Origin: an uncultured Porphyromonadaceae bacterium
GTDB taxonomy: Bacteria; Bacteroidota; Bacteroidia; Bacteroidales; Muribaculaceae
Assembly: GCA_947175265.1 (NCBI GenBank)
Contig: CAMWMD010000032.1
Location: 1 to 36,975, forward strand
Length of the DNA stretch: 36,975 nt
Direction of reading: 5' to 3'
Position numbers and translations under genes: made by a program. The notes under the pieces are model-generated. The model was not told the DNA's origin. It saw only the letters and a program-made list of their open reading frames with translations, and made no database searches. Numbering within the stretch: position 1 is the first letter of the stretch; each line of letters opens with the position of its first letter. Shown one piece after another: positions 7,801-15,312 of the stretch.

Positions 7801-7852
7801 TGCTATTAGATTAGATTGTCCTATCCGCTCTCATGATAGGGGGGTGATAAAT

Positions 7853-7949
7853 AAAAAGCGCGAGAGCCGTACTGCTTGCTCGTTCCGCTTGTTGAGGCCT
7901 TCGCATTGCCCATTACCGTAGAACGAGCAAACTTGCAGAAGCCTCACGC
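7853..7949 (-). promoter_or_regulatory. candidate transcription attenuator with competing helices
   Basis: Read on the minus strand, a hairpin forms from 7943-7949 with 7858-7864 (outer 7 bp) and 7921-7930 with 7876-7885 (inner perfect 10 bp TTGCTCGTTC). It is followed by U5 at 7857-7853, 53 nt before the ATG. A competing helix pairs 7934-7946 with 7893-7905 (TGAGGC..TTCTGCA against TGCGAAGGCCTCA, small bulges). It shares bases 7943-7946 with the outer stem, so the two folds exclude each other in part. Confidence 0.45.
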
Positions 7950-8020
7950 TGAATATGTGTAAATACACCAATAGTCTCCGCATAAACGGAAACTTTTAGT
8001 GATGATATACATATCCACAA

Positions 8021-8083
8021 GGCATCTACTGTTGCTGCATTCTTGACGGTAAATGAAAGGTGCGAAGTTTCAACAAGCCAAGA
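8021..8083 (-). repeat. leader-derived repeat, copy 2
   Basis: Counterpart of 2495-2557: AACTTCGCA, GTCAAGAA and GTAGATGCC occur in the same order over about 60 bp. This copy lies within the intact leader. Confidence 0.6.
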
Positions 8084-8199
8084 AGGAGCGTCGAGTAAAC
8101 GCTTTTAAAACAGTTGTTTAAGATACGTCTCTATGTATCTTTCACAGTTCCCACCCGTTTAACCCGAAACCGGGCTTCTGCTGGTGCGGTCTGTGGAAG

Positions 8200-8207
8200 C
8201 AAAGTTA
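8200..8207 (-). promoter_or_regulatory. TAnnTTTG promoter of the T9SS protein leader
   Basis: TAACTTTG on the minus strand, about 393 bp upstream of the ATG at 7800. No other -7 match was seen between it and the gene. Confidence 0.5.
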
Positions 8208-8274
8208 AATAAATTATCTGAAAAGGCAAAATTTTTCAGATAATTTGTATTTTTCTTGAATCCGGTGGTATCGG

Positions 8275-8628
8275 TCAATAGGTGCCGATTGACTCTCCCC
8301 AGTATCCCATTTGCATGATTAGGGGTATGACTGACTCACCCATCGGAGTCAGTGAATACTCCACGCGCGGAGGCACGACAGGAAAAACCTGCCGCTGTAT
8401 AATACCATCACGTTCAAGAGTACGTGCCGTCTGGGTGAACATCTTGTTTGAGATGTTGCGCAATTTCTTCTGCAGTTCTGACGACCGCATCGGGCCATTC
8501 TTCAGATGATAGAGCATCATCGGTTTCCATTTCCCTCCGATAAGTTCCAAAGCCAGTTCAAGGGCGCAGAAATAAGTGTGTCCTGAAAAATTTATTCCTG
8601 TCTTAAAATCCTCATACTTCTGATTTCC
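8275..8628 (-). CDS. HxlR-family transcriptional regulator with unclear start
   Basis: The protein matches the HxlR winged-helix family: CALELALELIGGKWKPMMLY, MRSSELQKKLRNISNKMF, ARTLERDGIIQRQ and VPPRVEYSLTPMGES. The family usually begins about 20 residues before the (C)..LELIGGKWK block. Here the frame is open back to 8628 (GNQKYEDFKTGINFSGHTYF, then CALELA...), but this extension has no ATG, GTG or TTG. The first TTG is at 8550, inside the first helix. An ATG exists at 8615 in the neighbouring frame. Either a non-canonical start is used or the start codon has been lost. It faces a broken flavodoxin-like gene, the usual HxlR/oxidoreductase divergent pair. Confidence 0.65.
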   Translation of the reverse strand, partial: GNQKYEDFKTGINFSGHTYFCALELALELIGGKWKPMMLYHLKNGPMRSSELQKKLRNISNKMFTQTARTLERDGIIQRQVFPVVPPRVEYSLTPMGESVIPLIMQMGYWGESIGTY

Positions 8629-8634
8629 CTAAAA

Positions 8635-8648
8635 TACCCCTTTGGGTA
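8635..8648. promoter_or_regulatory. candidate HxlR operator palindrome
   Basis: TACCC-N4-GGGTA is a perfect inverted repeat in the interval between the HxlR gene and its partner, downstream of the HxlR promoter. A related CCAAAGG half-site overlaps the -7 element at 8677-8683. Autoregulation is inferred. Confidence 0.4.
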
Positions 8649-8677
8649 ACTATCTAACCTGTCGGTATATACCTCAC

Positions 8678-8685
8678 CAAAGGTA
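8678..8685 (-). promoter_or_regulatory. promoter of the HxlR gene
   Basis: TACCTTTG (-7) with TTTG at 8706-8709 (-33), 20 bp apart on the minus strand, an excellent match to the Bacteroidetes consensus. Confidence 0.6.
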
Positions 8686-8726
8686 ATAATTCTTTTGTTT
8701 TAACGCAAACAGTATGCATTATCACC

Positions 8727-8927
8727 ATGAAAATAATAGCAATAAACGGAAGTCCGCGTAAGGACGGGAACAGTGCCAAACTCCTGCAAAACTGGGTTGA
8801 GGGTTTCAGATACCTTCATCCGGAAGCGGAAATGGAATGGTTGGATCTCTACTCATTCTACACCAAACGTGAGCAGATGTTGGCCGACATCATATTGGGT
8901 CTGATCAACAAATGGGTTAAGGCTTGA
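8727..8927 (+). pseudogene. deletion remnant of an NADPH-dependent FMN reductase / flavodoxin-like gene
   Basis: The first ~45 residues, MKIIAINGSPRKDGNSAKLL and so on, carry the GSPRKxGNSxxL phosphate-binding loop of NADPH-dependent FMN reductases. After WLDLYSFYTK the frame jumps to about 19 residues (REQMLADIILGLINKWVKA), probably from near the end of the gene. Intact members have about 180-200 residues, so most of the FMN fold is missing. The stop lies 11 bp inside the 3' end of the convergent YczE-kinase gene. It is divergent from the HxlR regulator, which probably once controlled it. Confidence 0.7.
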
Positions 8928-10254
8928 CCTTTACCAATCCCTTCACTGCCTCCACAATAGAGGCAGCCTCCAGACGGGATGTGTCGAACACCGCGTCATA
9001 ATCCGCGGGATTGCCCCATGTGCGTTCCGTAAAGTATGTGTAGTGGTCGCGGCGGACGGAATTTATGCGGCTCACGTGAGCGTAGGCATTCTCCTTATCA
9101 ATACCGTAATAGGATACCGCCCGCTTGGCTTTATAATCATCGGAGGCACGGAGGAACAGGTGTATACATGCGGGATTGCCGCGCAGGATATAGTTCGAGC
9201 ATCTCCCGACAATGACGCACGGCCCCTCGGCAGCCAGTTTCCGGATTACCCGGCTTTGGGCTACGAACAGTGCATCCTTCCTTGACATTGACTGCTCGAT
9301 AGGGATGGTGAAATCCTGTGTCACGAGTTCGAACAGCAGGGAATGTGGCAGACGCTGGTCGTAGTCACGCACGATGCTTTCACTGAGCCCCGATTCCTTA
9401 GCCACCATCTCCATCATGGAATTGTCATAGAAGGGTATGCCGAGTTCACGGGCTACCATCTCACCAATCTCATGCCCCCCGCTGCCATATTCCCTACCGA
9501 TGGTAATGACAGGAAAATTGGCAGGTCGTATATCTGAGGAAAATATATTTTCCTCAGAAGATTCCTCTGATCTCAACGTCGGAGCCTCCTCCCATCTGTC
9601 AATGAACCGGAGGCGGGGGCGAAGGAAACGAACGACCGGACCTGTGAGAATAGCCACGATGACCGTGCCTTCCCTCACGCCGTCGATGCGGCCGGCAAAA
9701 ATCCATGAGCATCCCACGGCTATCAGCAGGAGTGTGACATCAAACATGATCTTCATTGTGCCGAACTCCTTTTTCAATTTCACGGAAGCGATGTGAAGCA
9801 CGTATTCTCCCGAATTCATACACACATCCGCCACAACTTCCAGTGCGATACCGAGCCCCATGAGGCAGCATCCGAGTATGCATGAGATCAATTGGAGGTA
9901 ATACACCGTAGGATGCCAGAAAGAGAGTATCGACATGGTCACGTCGATAAACACACCGAACACCAGCGACACGGGAATCTGCATGAGGAGTTCAATCTTT
10001 TTCTCCCTGATACCTTTTCTCCCCAGCATCAACAATTGGGCAGCGATGAGAATGGCATTTAGGATGATGATATACGTTCCCATTGAAAGGGTAGTGTTGA
10101 TGCTCCAGACGTAGGGCACACTTGAAATCGGTGAGGTGCCCATCAGAGAGCGTGTCACGAGGCTCACGCCGAACGACATTATGAACAGAGAGACAAAAAA
10201 GACGAAATAGCGGCGCAACTTTTCCTGTTTGCTCCGCTCCAAAGGTTGTGTCAT
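8917..10254 (-). CDS. YczE/YitT-type membrane protein fused to a cytidylate-kinase-like domain
   Basis: This 445-residue protein has two parts. Residues ~15-212 form a membrane module with about six hydrophobic segments and the motif SLMGTSPISSVPYVWS, typical of the YczE/YyaS/YitT (DUF6198) group. After an acidic linker (~215-245), residues ~247-440 match the cytidylate-kinase-like family (Cytidylate_kin2): FPVITIGREYGSGGHEIG, LGIPFYDNSMME, PCVIVGRCSNYIL and HLFLRASDDYKAKRA. The P-loop is the GREYGSGG type seen in this kinase group, not a classical GKS/T loop. The natural substrate is unknown. It has its own promoter at 10284-10291. A decayed copy of its 5' end lies at 4460-4544. Confidence 0.8.
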   Translation of the reverse strand: MTQPLERSKQEKLRRYFVFFVSLFIMSFGVSLVTRSLMGTSPISSVPYVWSINTTLSMGTYIIILNAILIAAQLLMLGRKGIREKKIELLMQIPVSLVFGVFIDVTMSILSFWHPTVYYLQLISCILGCCLMGLGIALEVVADVCMNSGEYVLHIASVKLKKEFGTMKIMFDVTLLLIAVGCSWIFAGRIDGVREGTVIVAILTGPVVRFLRPRLRFIDRWEEAPTLRSEESSEENIFSSDIRPANFPVITIGREYGSGGHEIGEMVARELGIPFYDNSMMEMVAKESGLSESIVRDYDQRLPHSLLFELVTQDFTIPIEQSMSRKDALFVAQSRVIRKLAAEGPCVIVGRCSNYILRGNPACIHLFLRASDDYKAKRAVSYYGIDKENAYAHVSRINSVRRDHYTYFTERTWGNPADYDAVFDTSRLEAASIVEAVKGLVKVKP

Positions 10255-10283
10255 AATAATAAGATCAATTTTGTTTGGCAGTA

Positions 10284-10291
10284 CAAAATTA
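10284..10291 (-). promoter_or_regulatory. TAnnTTTG promoter of the YczE-kinase gene
   Basis: TAATTTTG on the minus strand 30 bp before the ATG. A TTG sits about 21 bp further upstream, within the preceding terminator region. Confidence 0.6.
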
Positions 10292-10315
10292 AGATTTTAT
10301 TTTGTCCTACGCCAA

Positions 10316-10344
10316 GCCCCGTCCCACAAAATGCGGGACGGGGC
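10316..10344. terminator. stem-loop after the S41 peptidase gene
   Basis: A 10-bp perfect GC-rich stem (GCCCCGTCCC at 10316-10325, partner 10335-10344) with a 9-nt loop, 12 bp after the peptidase stop codon. There is no U-run on the minus strand, so efficiency is uncertain. Confidence 0.6.
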
Positions 10345-10356
10345 ATTTATGTTGGG

Positions 10357-12000
10357 TTATTTCCGTGATTTTCCTTTTTTTATGAGTTTAAGAGCCTCAT
10401 CAAGGGCATCGTTGGCAGGCACCTCAACATCCGGAATTGTGCCGTGGATATCGTTTTCATCTGCCCGTAACTGCCAGAAACGTTTGAATGATATATAACA
10501 GGAGAGATTGGAGATCGGAAGTCGGTATCTCAGTATGTCTCCATAGGAAACATTCATGCCCCCGGTTTCCTCTCCGATCACTTTCCCCATACCGCATTCC
10601 TTGAAAGTCCATGCGAAGGAGCCTGCGGATGAAAATGTATTGTTTGAGGTGAGGAGATACACATTCCCTTCATAATGGCCCTCGTCAATACTCAATGGCT
10701 TGATATAGTCGGTGGAGTCGGTTTCATAAAATTGGAACAAAGTTGATCCGCCACTGTTCCCCATCAGTTTTAAAGTGAGAGGAGTGATGCGCACAAGAGC
10801 CTTATCCATCTGCACGAAAGGTTCGGGAGAGATATATCTAAGAAGGACGTCTCCCACGTTGCTGGTTCCTCCCCCGTTTTTGCGTATGTCGATAATGAGG
10901 TTGCCTATATTGTTTTTCCTAAGGTCTGTAAACATGGAATCGGCGAATTGCTCCATTCTTTCAGTATCGGAAAAACTGCGGAAATCCATTATGGCTACGT
11001 TGTTCAAAGTGTCGATAAGATATGAATAGGCTTCATATTTTTTCTTGTCTCGGGTAGAGGGACACCTCTTCTTTATCTCTTCCCAGAGTGTGGCAGGGAA
11101 AGTATGCGAAAGCACTTTTTTAGAATCCGGCTTCCTATACTCTACGTGATAATTATCGGCTGCGAAGAGCATCTCGAACAGTGAGGTGAACAGACCATTG
11201 ATGCGTGAAAGTTTAAAGTGTGGTCTCTCTCCACTGACGTAGGGCATCATGGCATTAATGATGCTGTCTGCGCTTATCCCGTTAACAGACAATATTCTGT
11301 CTCCTCGGGAAATTACGGAATCAAGGCTGCTCCTGCATATTATTGAGCGGTCGGTAAGGACGTCTACATACACAGGAAACCGCTTCAGCTCATTTGTGAA
11401 TACACTCTTTGTGGGAAATGTCATGCTTGTGTGTCCGTCGCCTATCATAGCCACGATTGGGGAGGCCGCCTTATAAAGCATCATCGGGCTCACCGAATCG
11501 GGGAAAGAGGCCTTGGCCTTATTAACTGCCCTGAATAGATCCTCCTGCTTGCATACTGAAAAGATATCGGGATGCACCTGGCTGATTCCGTAAATAAGGG
11601 CATCGAGATCAAAACAGGCCTGTTCTTTGGTCAGATTGCCTGAGTCAGCTATCCTGAGCAATTTGGGGTCGGGATTCTCTAAGGGATTCAAGGCCGTGCG
11701 TACCACCTTCACATTGGCGGAATCACCCTCGTTTGTAACCATAACGAAGTCAAATGATTCCCATTCCTTCAGGGTATTGATCACGAGGGTATCCTTATCG
11801 GAGGTAAAGATGATTTCATGCGCTGTGGTTTCAAATATATCGGGGTTGATATGAGGCGAGACATTCCAGCCACCTTTCATTGTATTACCGTCAACAGTGA
11901 GGTCAACGGTTTTTCCACTCGTCATGAACACTCGCTGGCTGCTCATAGCCATAAGGCTAAGCAGAAACATGGGAAGCAGAACTGTAATATTTTTTCTCAT
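10357..12000 (-). CDS. exported S41-family (C-terminal processing-like) peptidase
   Basis: This 547-residue protein has a hydrophobic N-terminal signal (MRKNITVLLPMFLLSLMAMS). Residues ~120-200 form an S41 N-terminal helical region with IVAMIGDGHTSM. A degenerate PDZ-like segment follows (SVISRGDRILSVNGISADSI). The S41 core comes next: NLIIDIRKNGGGTSNVGDVL, YLLTSNNTFSSAGSFAW with the candidate nucleophile Ser in FSSAGS, and GKVIGEETGG. The end is basic. Members cut exported proteins near their C-termini. It starts 45 bp after the split lysO genes on the same strand and may be cotranscribed with them. Confidence 0.75.
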   Translation of the reverse strand: MRKNITVLLPMFLLSLMAMSSQRVFMTSGKTVDLTVDGNTMKGGWNVSPHINPDIFETTAHEIIFTSDKDTLVINTLKEWESFDFVMVTNEGDSANVKVVRTALNPLENPDPKLLRIADSGNLTKEQACFDLDALIYGISQVHPDIFSVCKQEDLFRAVNKAKASFPDSVSPMMLYKAASPIVAMIGDGHTSMTFPTKSVFTNELKRFPVYVDVLTDRSIICRSSLDSVISRGDRILSVNGISADSIINAMMPYVSGERPHFKLSRINGLFTSLFEMLFAADNYHVEYRKPDSKKVLSHTFPATLWEEIKKRCPSTRDKKKYEAYSYLIDTLNNVAIMDFRSFSDTERMEQFADSMFTDLRKNNIGNLIIDIRKNGGGTSNVGDVLLRYISPEPFVQMDKALVRITPLTLKLMGNSGGSTLFQFYETDSTDYIKPLSIDEGHYEGNVYLLTSNNTFSSAGSFAWTFKECGMGKVIGEETGGMNVSYGDILRYRLPISNLSCYISFKRFWQLRADENDIHGTIPDVEVPANDALDEALKLIKKGKSRK

Positions 12001-12045
12001 GAGGATATGTGGGTTTATAGGATTTGAGAATCATTTTGAACTCTG

Positions 12046-12669
12046 TCATAACGAACAGAAGATAAACACAAGTGTGGGGACCCCTATTTCAAGCACGACA
12101 CCCTGGACTATAGCCAGAGGTATGGCGGAGTTGCCGCAAGTGCGTACAATCACCGGGAGCACCACATCTATGGAGGCCACTCCGGCCGCCGCGATAGGGG
12201 AGTAGAAACCGAAAAGACGCTTGAACAGGGGGGCACACGTTAGGGATGTAATCTCCCTAACCATGTTTGCCATCAGGGTAATGGTGGCGAGTTCGGTGGC
12301 CGCGTCAATTCCGGCAGAAGCTTTCTTGAAATCCATAATCAGCAGAGGGGCCAGGGAATAGTATCCCAGGCCGCTCGACATTGCGAGATAATCATTGAGG
12401 GGATGGTTGCCGAGCAGGAAAAAGGTGACGACAGCGGCGAGAAGAGTGCCTCCTATTGTGAGGAAAGGGAGAATCAGCGCCGTTTTCGTGATTTTCTTCA
12501 AGGTCGGAATGAGATTCTTGTTGCCGAATTCAAACCCTATGATTGCGATCAGCAGATACAGCACAGGCATGGAATAGTCGGAGACCGCGGTGAGGGTGCC
12601 CATTATCCCGGAATAACCTGTCAGGATTCCCAAGGCAAAGACAAGAACTATGAGAAGACTCCCTTTCAT
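12046..12669 (-). CDS. lysO: LysO lysine exporter, C-terminal half as a separate gene
   Basis: This 207-residue membrane protein has about six hydrophobic helices and the LysO (YbjE, DUF340) signature regions MSSGLGYYSLAPLLI and MVREITSLTCAPLFKR. It corresponds to the C-terminal two thirds of E. coli LysO (about 300 residues), which exports lysine and confers resistance to the analogue thialysine. The first part is encoded by the upstream gene, and the two overlap by 4 nt (ATGA), so they are probably made together and assemble into one transporter. Function in this organism is inferred from the family. Confidence 0.75.
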   Translation of the reverse strand: MKGSLLIVLVFALGILTGYSGIMGTLTAVSDYSMPVLYLLIAIIGFEFGNKNLIPTLKKITKTALILPFLTIGGTLLAAVVTFFLLGNHPLNDYLAMSSGLGYYSLAPLLIMDFKKASAGIDAATELATITLMANMVREITSLTCAPLFKRLFGFYSPIAAAGVASIDVVLPVIVRTCGNSAIPLAIVQGVVLEIGVPTLVFIFCSL

Positions 12670-12929
12670 TTCCGCTCATATCTCCTTTTGATCACCATGG
12701 CAGCCGCCGCGCTCCCTAAAGTAGCCAATATCCCCAGCACGAGGGCCTCTTTCCCATAAATTCCGATATTGGATACGATTTCGGGATTCGACCCTATTGA
12801 AATCCCCATAAGGAAGAGGAGCACCCACACTATGACCGTCACGACCCATGACGGCACGGATGGTATATTGAAGTTGCGCAAGAGGAATCCTATCAGGATA
12901 GAACCGAAAAGGATAAAGATAGTAGCCAT
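12666..12929 (-). CDS. lysO: LysO lysine exporter, N-terminal half as a separate gene
   Basis: This 87-residue membrane protein starts MATIFILFGSILIGFLLRNF and has three hydrophobic helices, matching the LysO N-terminal part (LLFLMGISIGSNPEIV). I chose the ATG at 12929: the longer frame to 12968 starts with GTG and runs almost to the predicted transcript start. The basic end (KRRYERK) overlaps the second lysO part by 4 nt. The break lies between membrane helices, and both frames are intact, so this is an established split gene and not a recent frameshift. Confidence 0.7.
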   Translation of the reverse strand: MATIFILFGSILIGFLLRNFNIPSVPSWVVTVIVWVLLFLMGISIGSNPEIVSNIGIYGKEALVLGILATLGSAAAAMVIKRRYERK

Positions 12930-12984
12930 GATGATTTTATAAACGGTATGGAGAAAGACAGTCTGCACTGCCGTTACGATTGTG

Positions 12985-12992
12985 CAAAGTTA
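12985..12992 (-). promoter_or_regulatory. TAnnTTTG promoter of the split lysO genes
   Basis: TAACTTTG on the minus strand, 55 bp before the chosen ATG, directly next to the terminator of the upstream TonB-type gene. Confidence 0.6.
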
Positions 12993-12997
12993 GTAGA

Positions 12998-13038
12998 AAA
13001 AAGATATTTATGGAAATGGTTCCCATAAATATCTTTTT
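12998..13038 (-). terminator. intrinsic terminator of the TonB-receptor-like gene
   Basis: A 16-bp inverted repeat (AAAAAGATATTTATGG at 12998-13013, partner 13023-13038) begins 21 bp after the stop codon. On the minus strand the second arm ends in a run of U. Confidence 0.75.
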
Positions 13039-13059
13039 CATACTGTCATTCCCGGGAAA

Positions 13060-15144
13060 TCAGTTCTTCAGGATGCCCGAAGAGGTCTGGTCAGATACGG
13101 ATGGTTCGTTGGTCTGTTTCACTTTCTTACCGTATCCCAACGTATAGGTAAGTGATAGTTGGGCCTTGGCATGGTAGGCGGTGCCGAAACTGATTTGATC
13201 AGAGTCATAGTATTGACTATCCATCATCGAGATATTCCCGCGATAATGCCAACGTGTCAAGTTATAGAGCACGCATCTGATATTCCAGTTTTCATTGCTC
13301 CATCCGGCGGAGACCGACCATGTGCTCCTTCCTTTCATCCATACTCCCGTCATACAGCCGTCGGGCCATCCCTCGGGTGAGCGGTAATATAAGGATAGAT
13401 TCCAGTTTTTGATGTAATAACGCACCCGGGCGTACCCTCTGAGAGATGAATGGTTAATATTGTATGGTTTCCCGTTATGGTTCAGTAAGTTGTTGATACT
13501 TCCCGTGAATACAAGTGAGCGGTTGAGGAAACGGAGTGTTGTCGACAGGCCGTAACTGCCTTGAACGTATGTTCCAAGCGGCTGACGTATGGAGCGGATT
13601 AGTCCGTTTCCGTAAGGCTCATAACTGTAGACATAACGGTCTTTTACATTCCATGCCTGGGCGAATATGCTGAAACTATAGTTGCGCTCCGGCAGCCATG
13701 TGTAACGCAGGTAATAGTCAAAACTTTTGAAAGGGACAAGGTTTGGATTCCCCGTATAATACATGAGCGGGGTGGAATGAATCACGTTCTCGCTCTTGTA
13801 ATTCGGAGAGGGAGGCCAATTGGAGAAATGAAACTCCGCCGACAAGGAATGCTTTTTGCTGAAGGCATACTGCAACGAGGTATTGCACCAGGGGAAGGAA
13901 GTGATATCCTTACTGTTGGAGAAGGAGGATTTCAGCCATACCCATCCGGTATTAATGTAACCGTAGAATTTTCCTACCGTTATATCATAACTCGCACCAA
14001 AAGAGAGTGAATACGTCCGTGAGCGGTCAAGTGAGTTGACACTCCCCGAGTATACGGTACGGCTGTAATTGTAACTTCCGTCAGCCGATATTCCTAAGTC
14101 GCCACAATTTCCGAAATCATGATTGAACGACAACGAACCGGATAGTGAGTTGGTATTGTCTCTCGCTCCGTTGAAGATGGGGGAGAAACCGTGTTCGGTG
14201 TATGCCGATCCCGTCTCCGTATGTGAGAATGTGTATTGAGGATTGAATTTCAACTGGTTCTTCTCAGATAGAGAAAAGAAATAGTATCCATAATAGTAAA
14301 GGGCCTTGGAATGAGAGTCGGATGATGATGAATACTCTGAGGAAGGATAGTCGGCCGGAGTGTACTCCACCATACCGGTCCTTTCAGATAGTGGCTTGTT
14401 GTTGAGATTTCCCGTCAGAAGCGACACAGCCTGCACCTTTTCCGAGTTATATGTGGCTTTGAAGGAAGTCTGGAAGTTATTGAGTCTGTCATGACCGGAA
14501 AGAGTGTTGGAGAATCGGCGGAATTCCTTGAGGTTGCTGTCGCTTCCGGGGATACGGTATGTTTCCGAAAGTTCCTCGCCGACATGCCGGTCGTCCCTAA
14601 AAGATCCGTAGCCGAGGATATCGTAAGTCATTTTCTTATATTGCAGACGTGCGTTGGCGAGCAACTGCTCGTTATAGAAGGGGACGTAGAAATTGCCATA
14701 CCCCTTGACATATCCGCCGTATTCATATTTTGCCATTATGTAGTTCACGACAAACTGGTTTCCCTGCAGCCGGGGGTCAGAGGGGGATTCATAGTATTCC
14801 ACTCTTTTCACGTCGGCCATCCTCATGGCCTTGAGATCGTTTTCGGAAGCGGGAATATAGTCTATGAAGACAGCCACATCCTTTCCGGAAATGGATTGGA
14901 TTTTATCGTTTGCGACCATCAGTTGGGGTATACCCATCTGGTCTATGAGTTCCACACCGGTCTGTGAAACCTGTTTCTCTCTCTTTGTGGGGATATAGGT
15001 AGTTTTGCGGGCTTCCGTCTGCTGGAGATCACCCTCCACGACCACCTCCTCAAGTTGGTTGGTCTTGACGGAATCAGGAGTCTCCACAGCGGCGTGTCCT
15101 CCAAAAGAAACTCCCAGCATTGCGAATATGAAAAATGGGCGCAT
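13060..15144 (-). CDS. TonB-dependent-receptor-like outer membrane beta-barrel protein
   Basis: This 694-residue protein has a signal peptide (residues ~1-18) and a TonB-box-like NQLEEVVVEGD at about 29-39. A plug-like region (ELIDQMGIPQLMVANDKIQS, VAVFIDYIPASENDLKAMRM, VKRVEYYESPSDPRLQG) is followed by many alternating amphipathic strands up to Y-L-G-Y. The CarboxypepD_reg extension found in SusC proteins is absent, and no SusD gene is adjacent, so this is an OMP_b-brl_3-type receptor rather than a Sus system. The ligand is unknown. It is divergent from the acyloxyacyl-hydrolase-like gene and has its own terminator. Confidence 0.75.
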   Translation of the reverse strand: MRPFFIFAMLGVSFGGHAAVETPDSVKTNQLEEVVVEGDLQQTEARKTTYIPTKREKQVSQTGVELIDQMGIPQLMVANDKIQSISGKDVAVFIDYIPASENDLKAMRMADVKRVEYYESPSDPRLQGNQFVVNYIMAKYEYGGYVKGYGNFYVPFYNEQLLANARLQYKKMTYDILGYGSFRDDRHVGEELSETYRIPGSDSNLKEFRRFSNTLSGHDRLNNFQTSFKATYNSEKVQAVSLLTGNLNNKPLSERTGMVEYTPADYPSSEYSSSSDSHSKALYYYGYYFFSLSEKNQLKFNPQYTFSHTETGSAYTEHGFSPIFNGARDNTNSLSGSLSFNHDFGNCGDLGISADGSYNYSRTVYSGSVNSLDRSRTYSLSFGASYDITVGKFYGYINTGWVWLKSSFSNSKDITSFPWCNTSLQYAFSKKHSLSAEFHFSNWPPSPNYKSENVIHSTPLMYYTGNPNLVPFKSFDYYLRYTWLPERNYSFSIFAQAWNVKDRYVYSYEPYGNGLIRSIRQPLGTYVQGSYGLSTTLRFLNRSLVFTGSINNLLNHNGKPYNINHSSLRGYARVRYYIKNWNLSLYYRSPEGWPDGCMTGVWMKGRSTWSVSAGWSNENWNIRCVLYNLTRWHYRGNISMMDSQYYDSDQISFGTAYHAKAQLSLTYTLGYGKKVKQTNEPSVSDQTSSGILKN

Positions 15145-15231
15145 AAATTTTTATGAATTATAACAGTTCAGTTAAAAGACACAAAAGACACGGATATGTG
15201 ACAATTATTTCAAAAAAAGTGAAATATTTCT

Positions 15232-15239
15232 TAATTTTG
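15232..15239 (+). promoter_or_regulatory. TAnnTTTG promoter of the acyloxyacyl-hydrolase-like gene
   Basis: TAATTTTG 73 bp before the ATG at 15313. Confidence 0.55.
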
Positions 15240-15312
15240 CATCGGCAACTCCGGGAGACTGTTGCTGATAAGGCATGGAAAATCTCTGTGAATCAAATCA
15301 ACTGATAATATT

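Larger units (their letters stand above)
7801..8199 (-). promoter_or_regulatory. long structured 5' leader of the secreted T9SS protein gene
   Basis: From the predicted start of transcription (about 8193) to the ATG at 7800 there are about 390 nt without a gene. The leader holds a 7-bp stem (8120-8126 with 8135-8141), a segment (8021-8083) shared with the remnant upstream of the paralogous pseudogene, and a terminator-like fold at 7853-7949. Confidence 0.5.
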
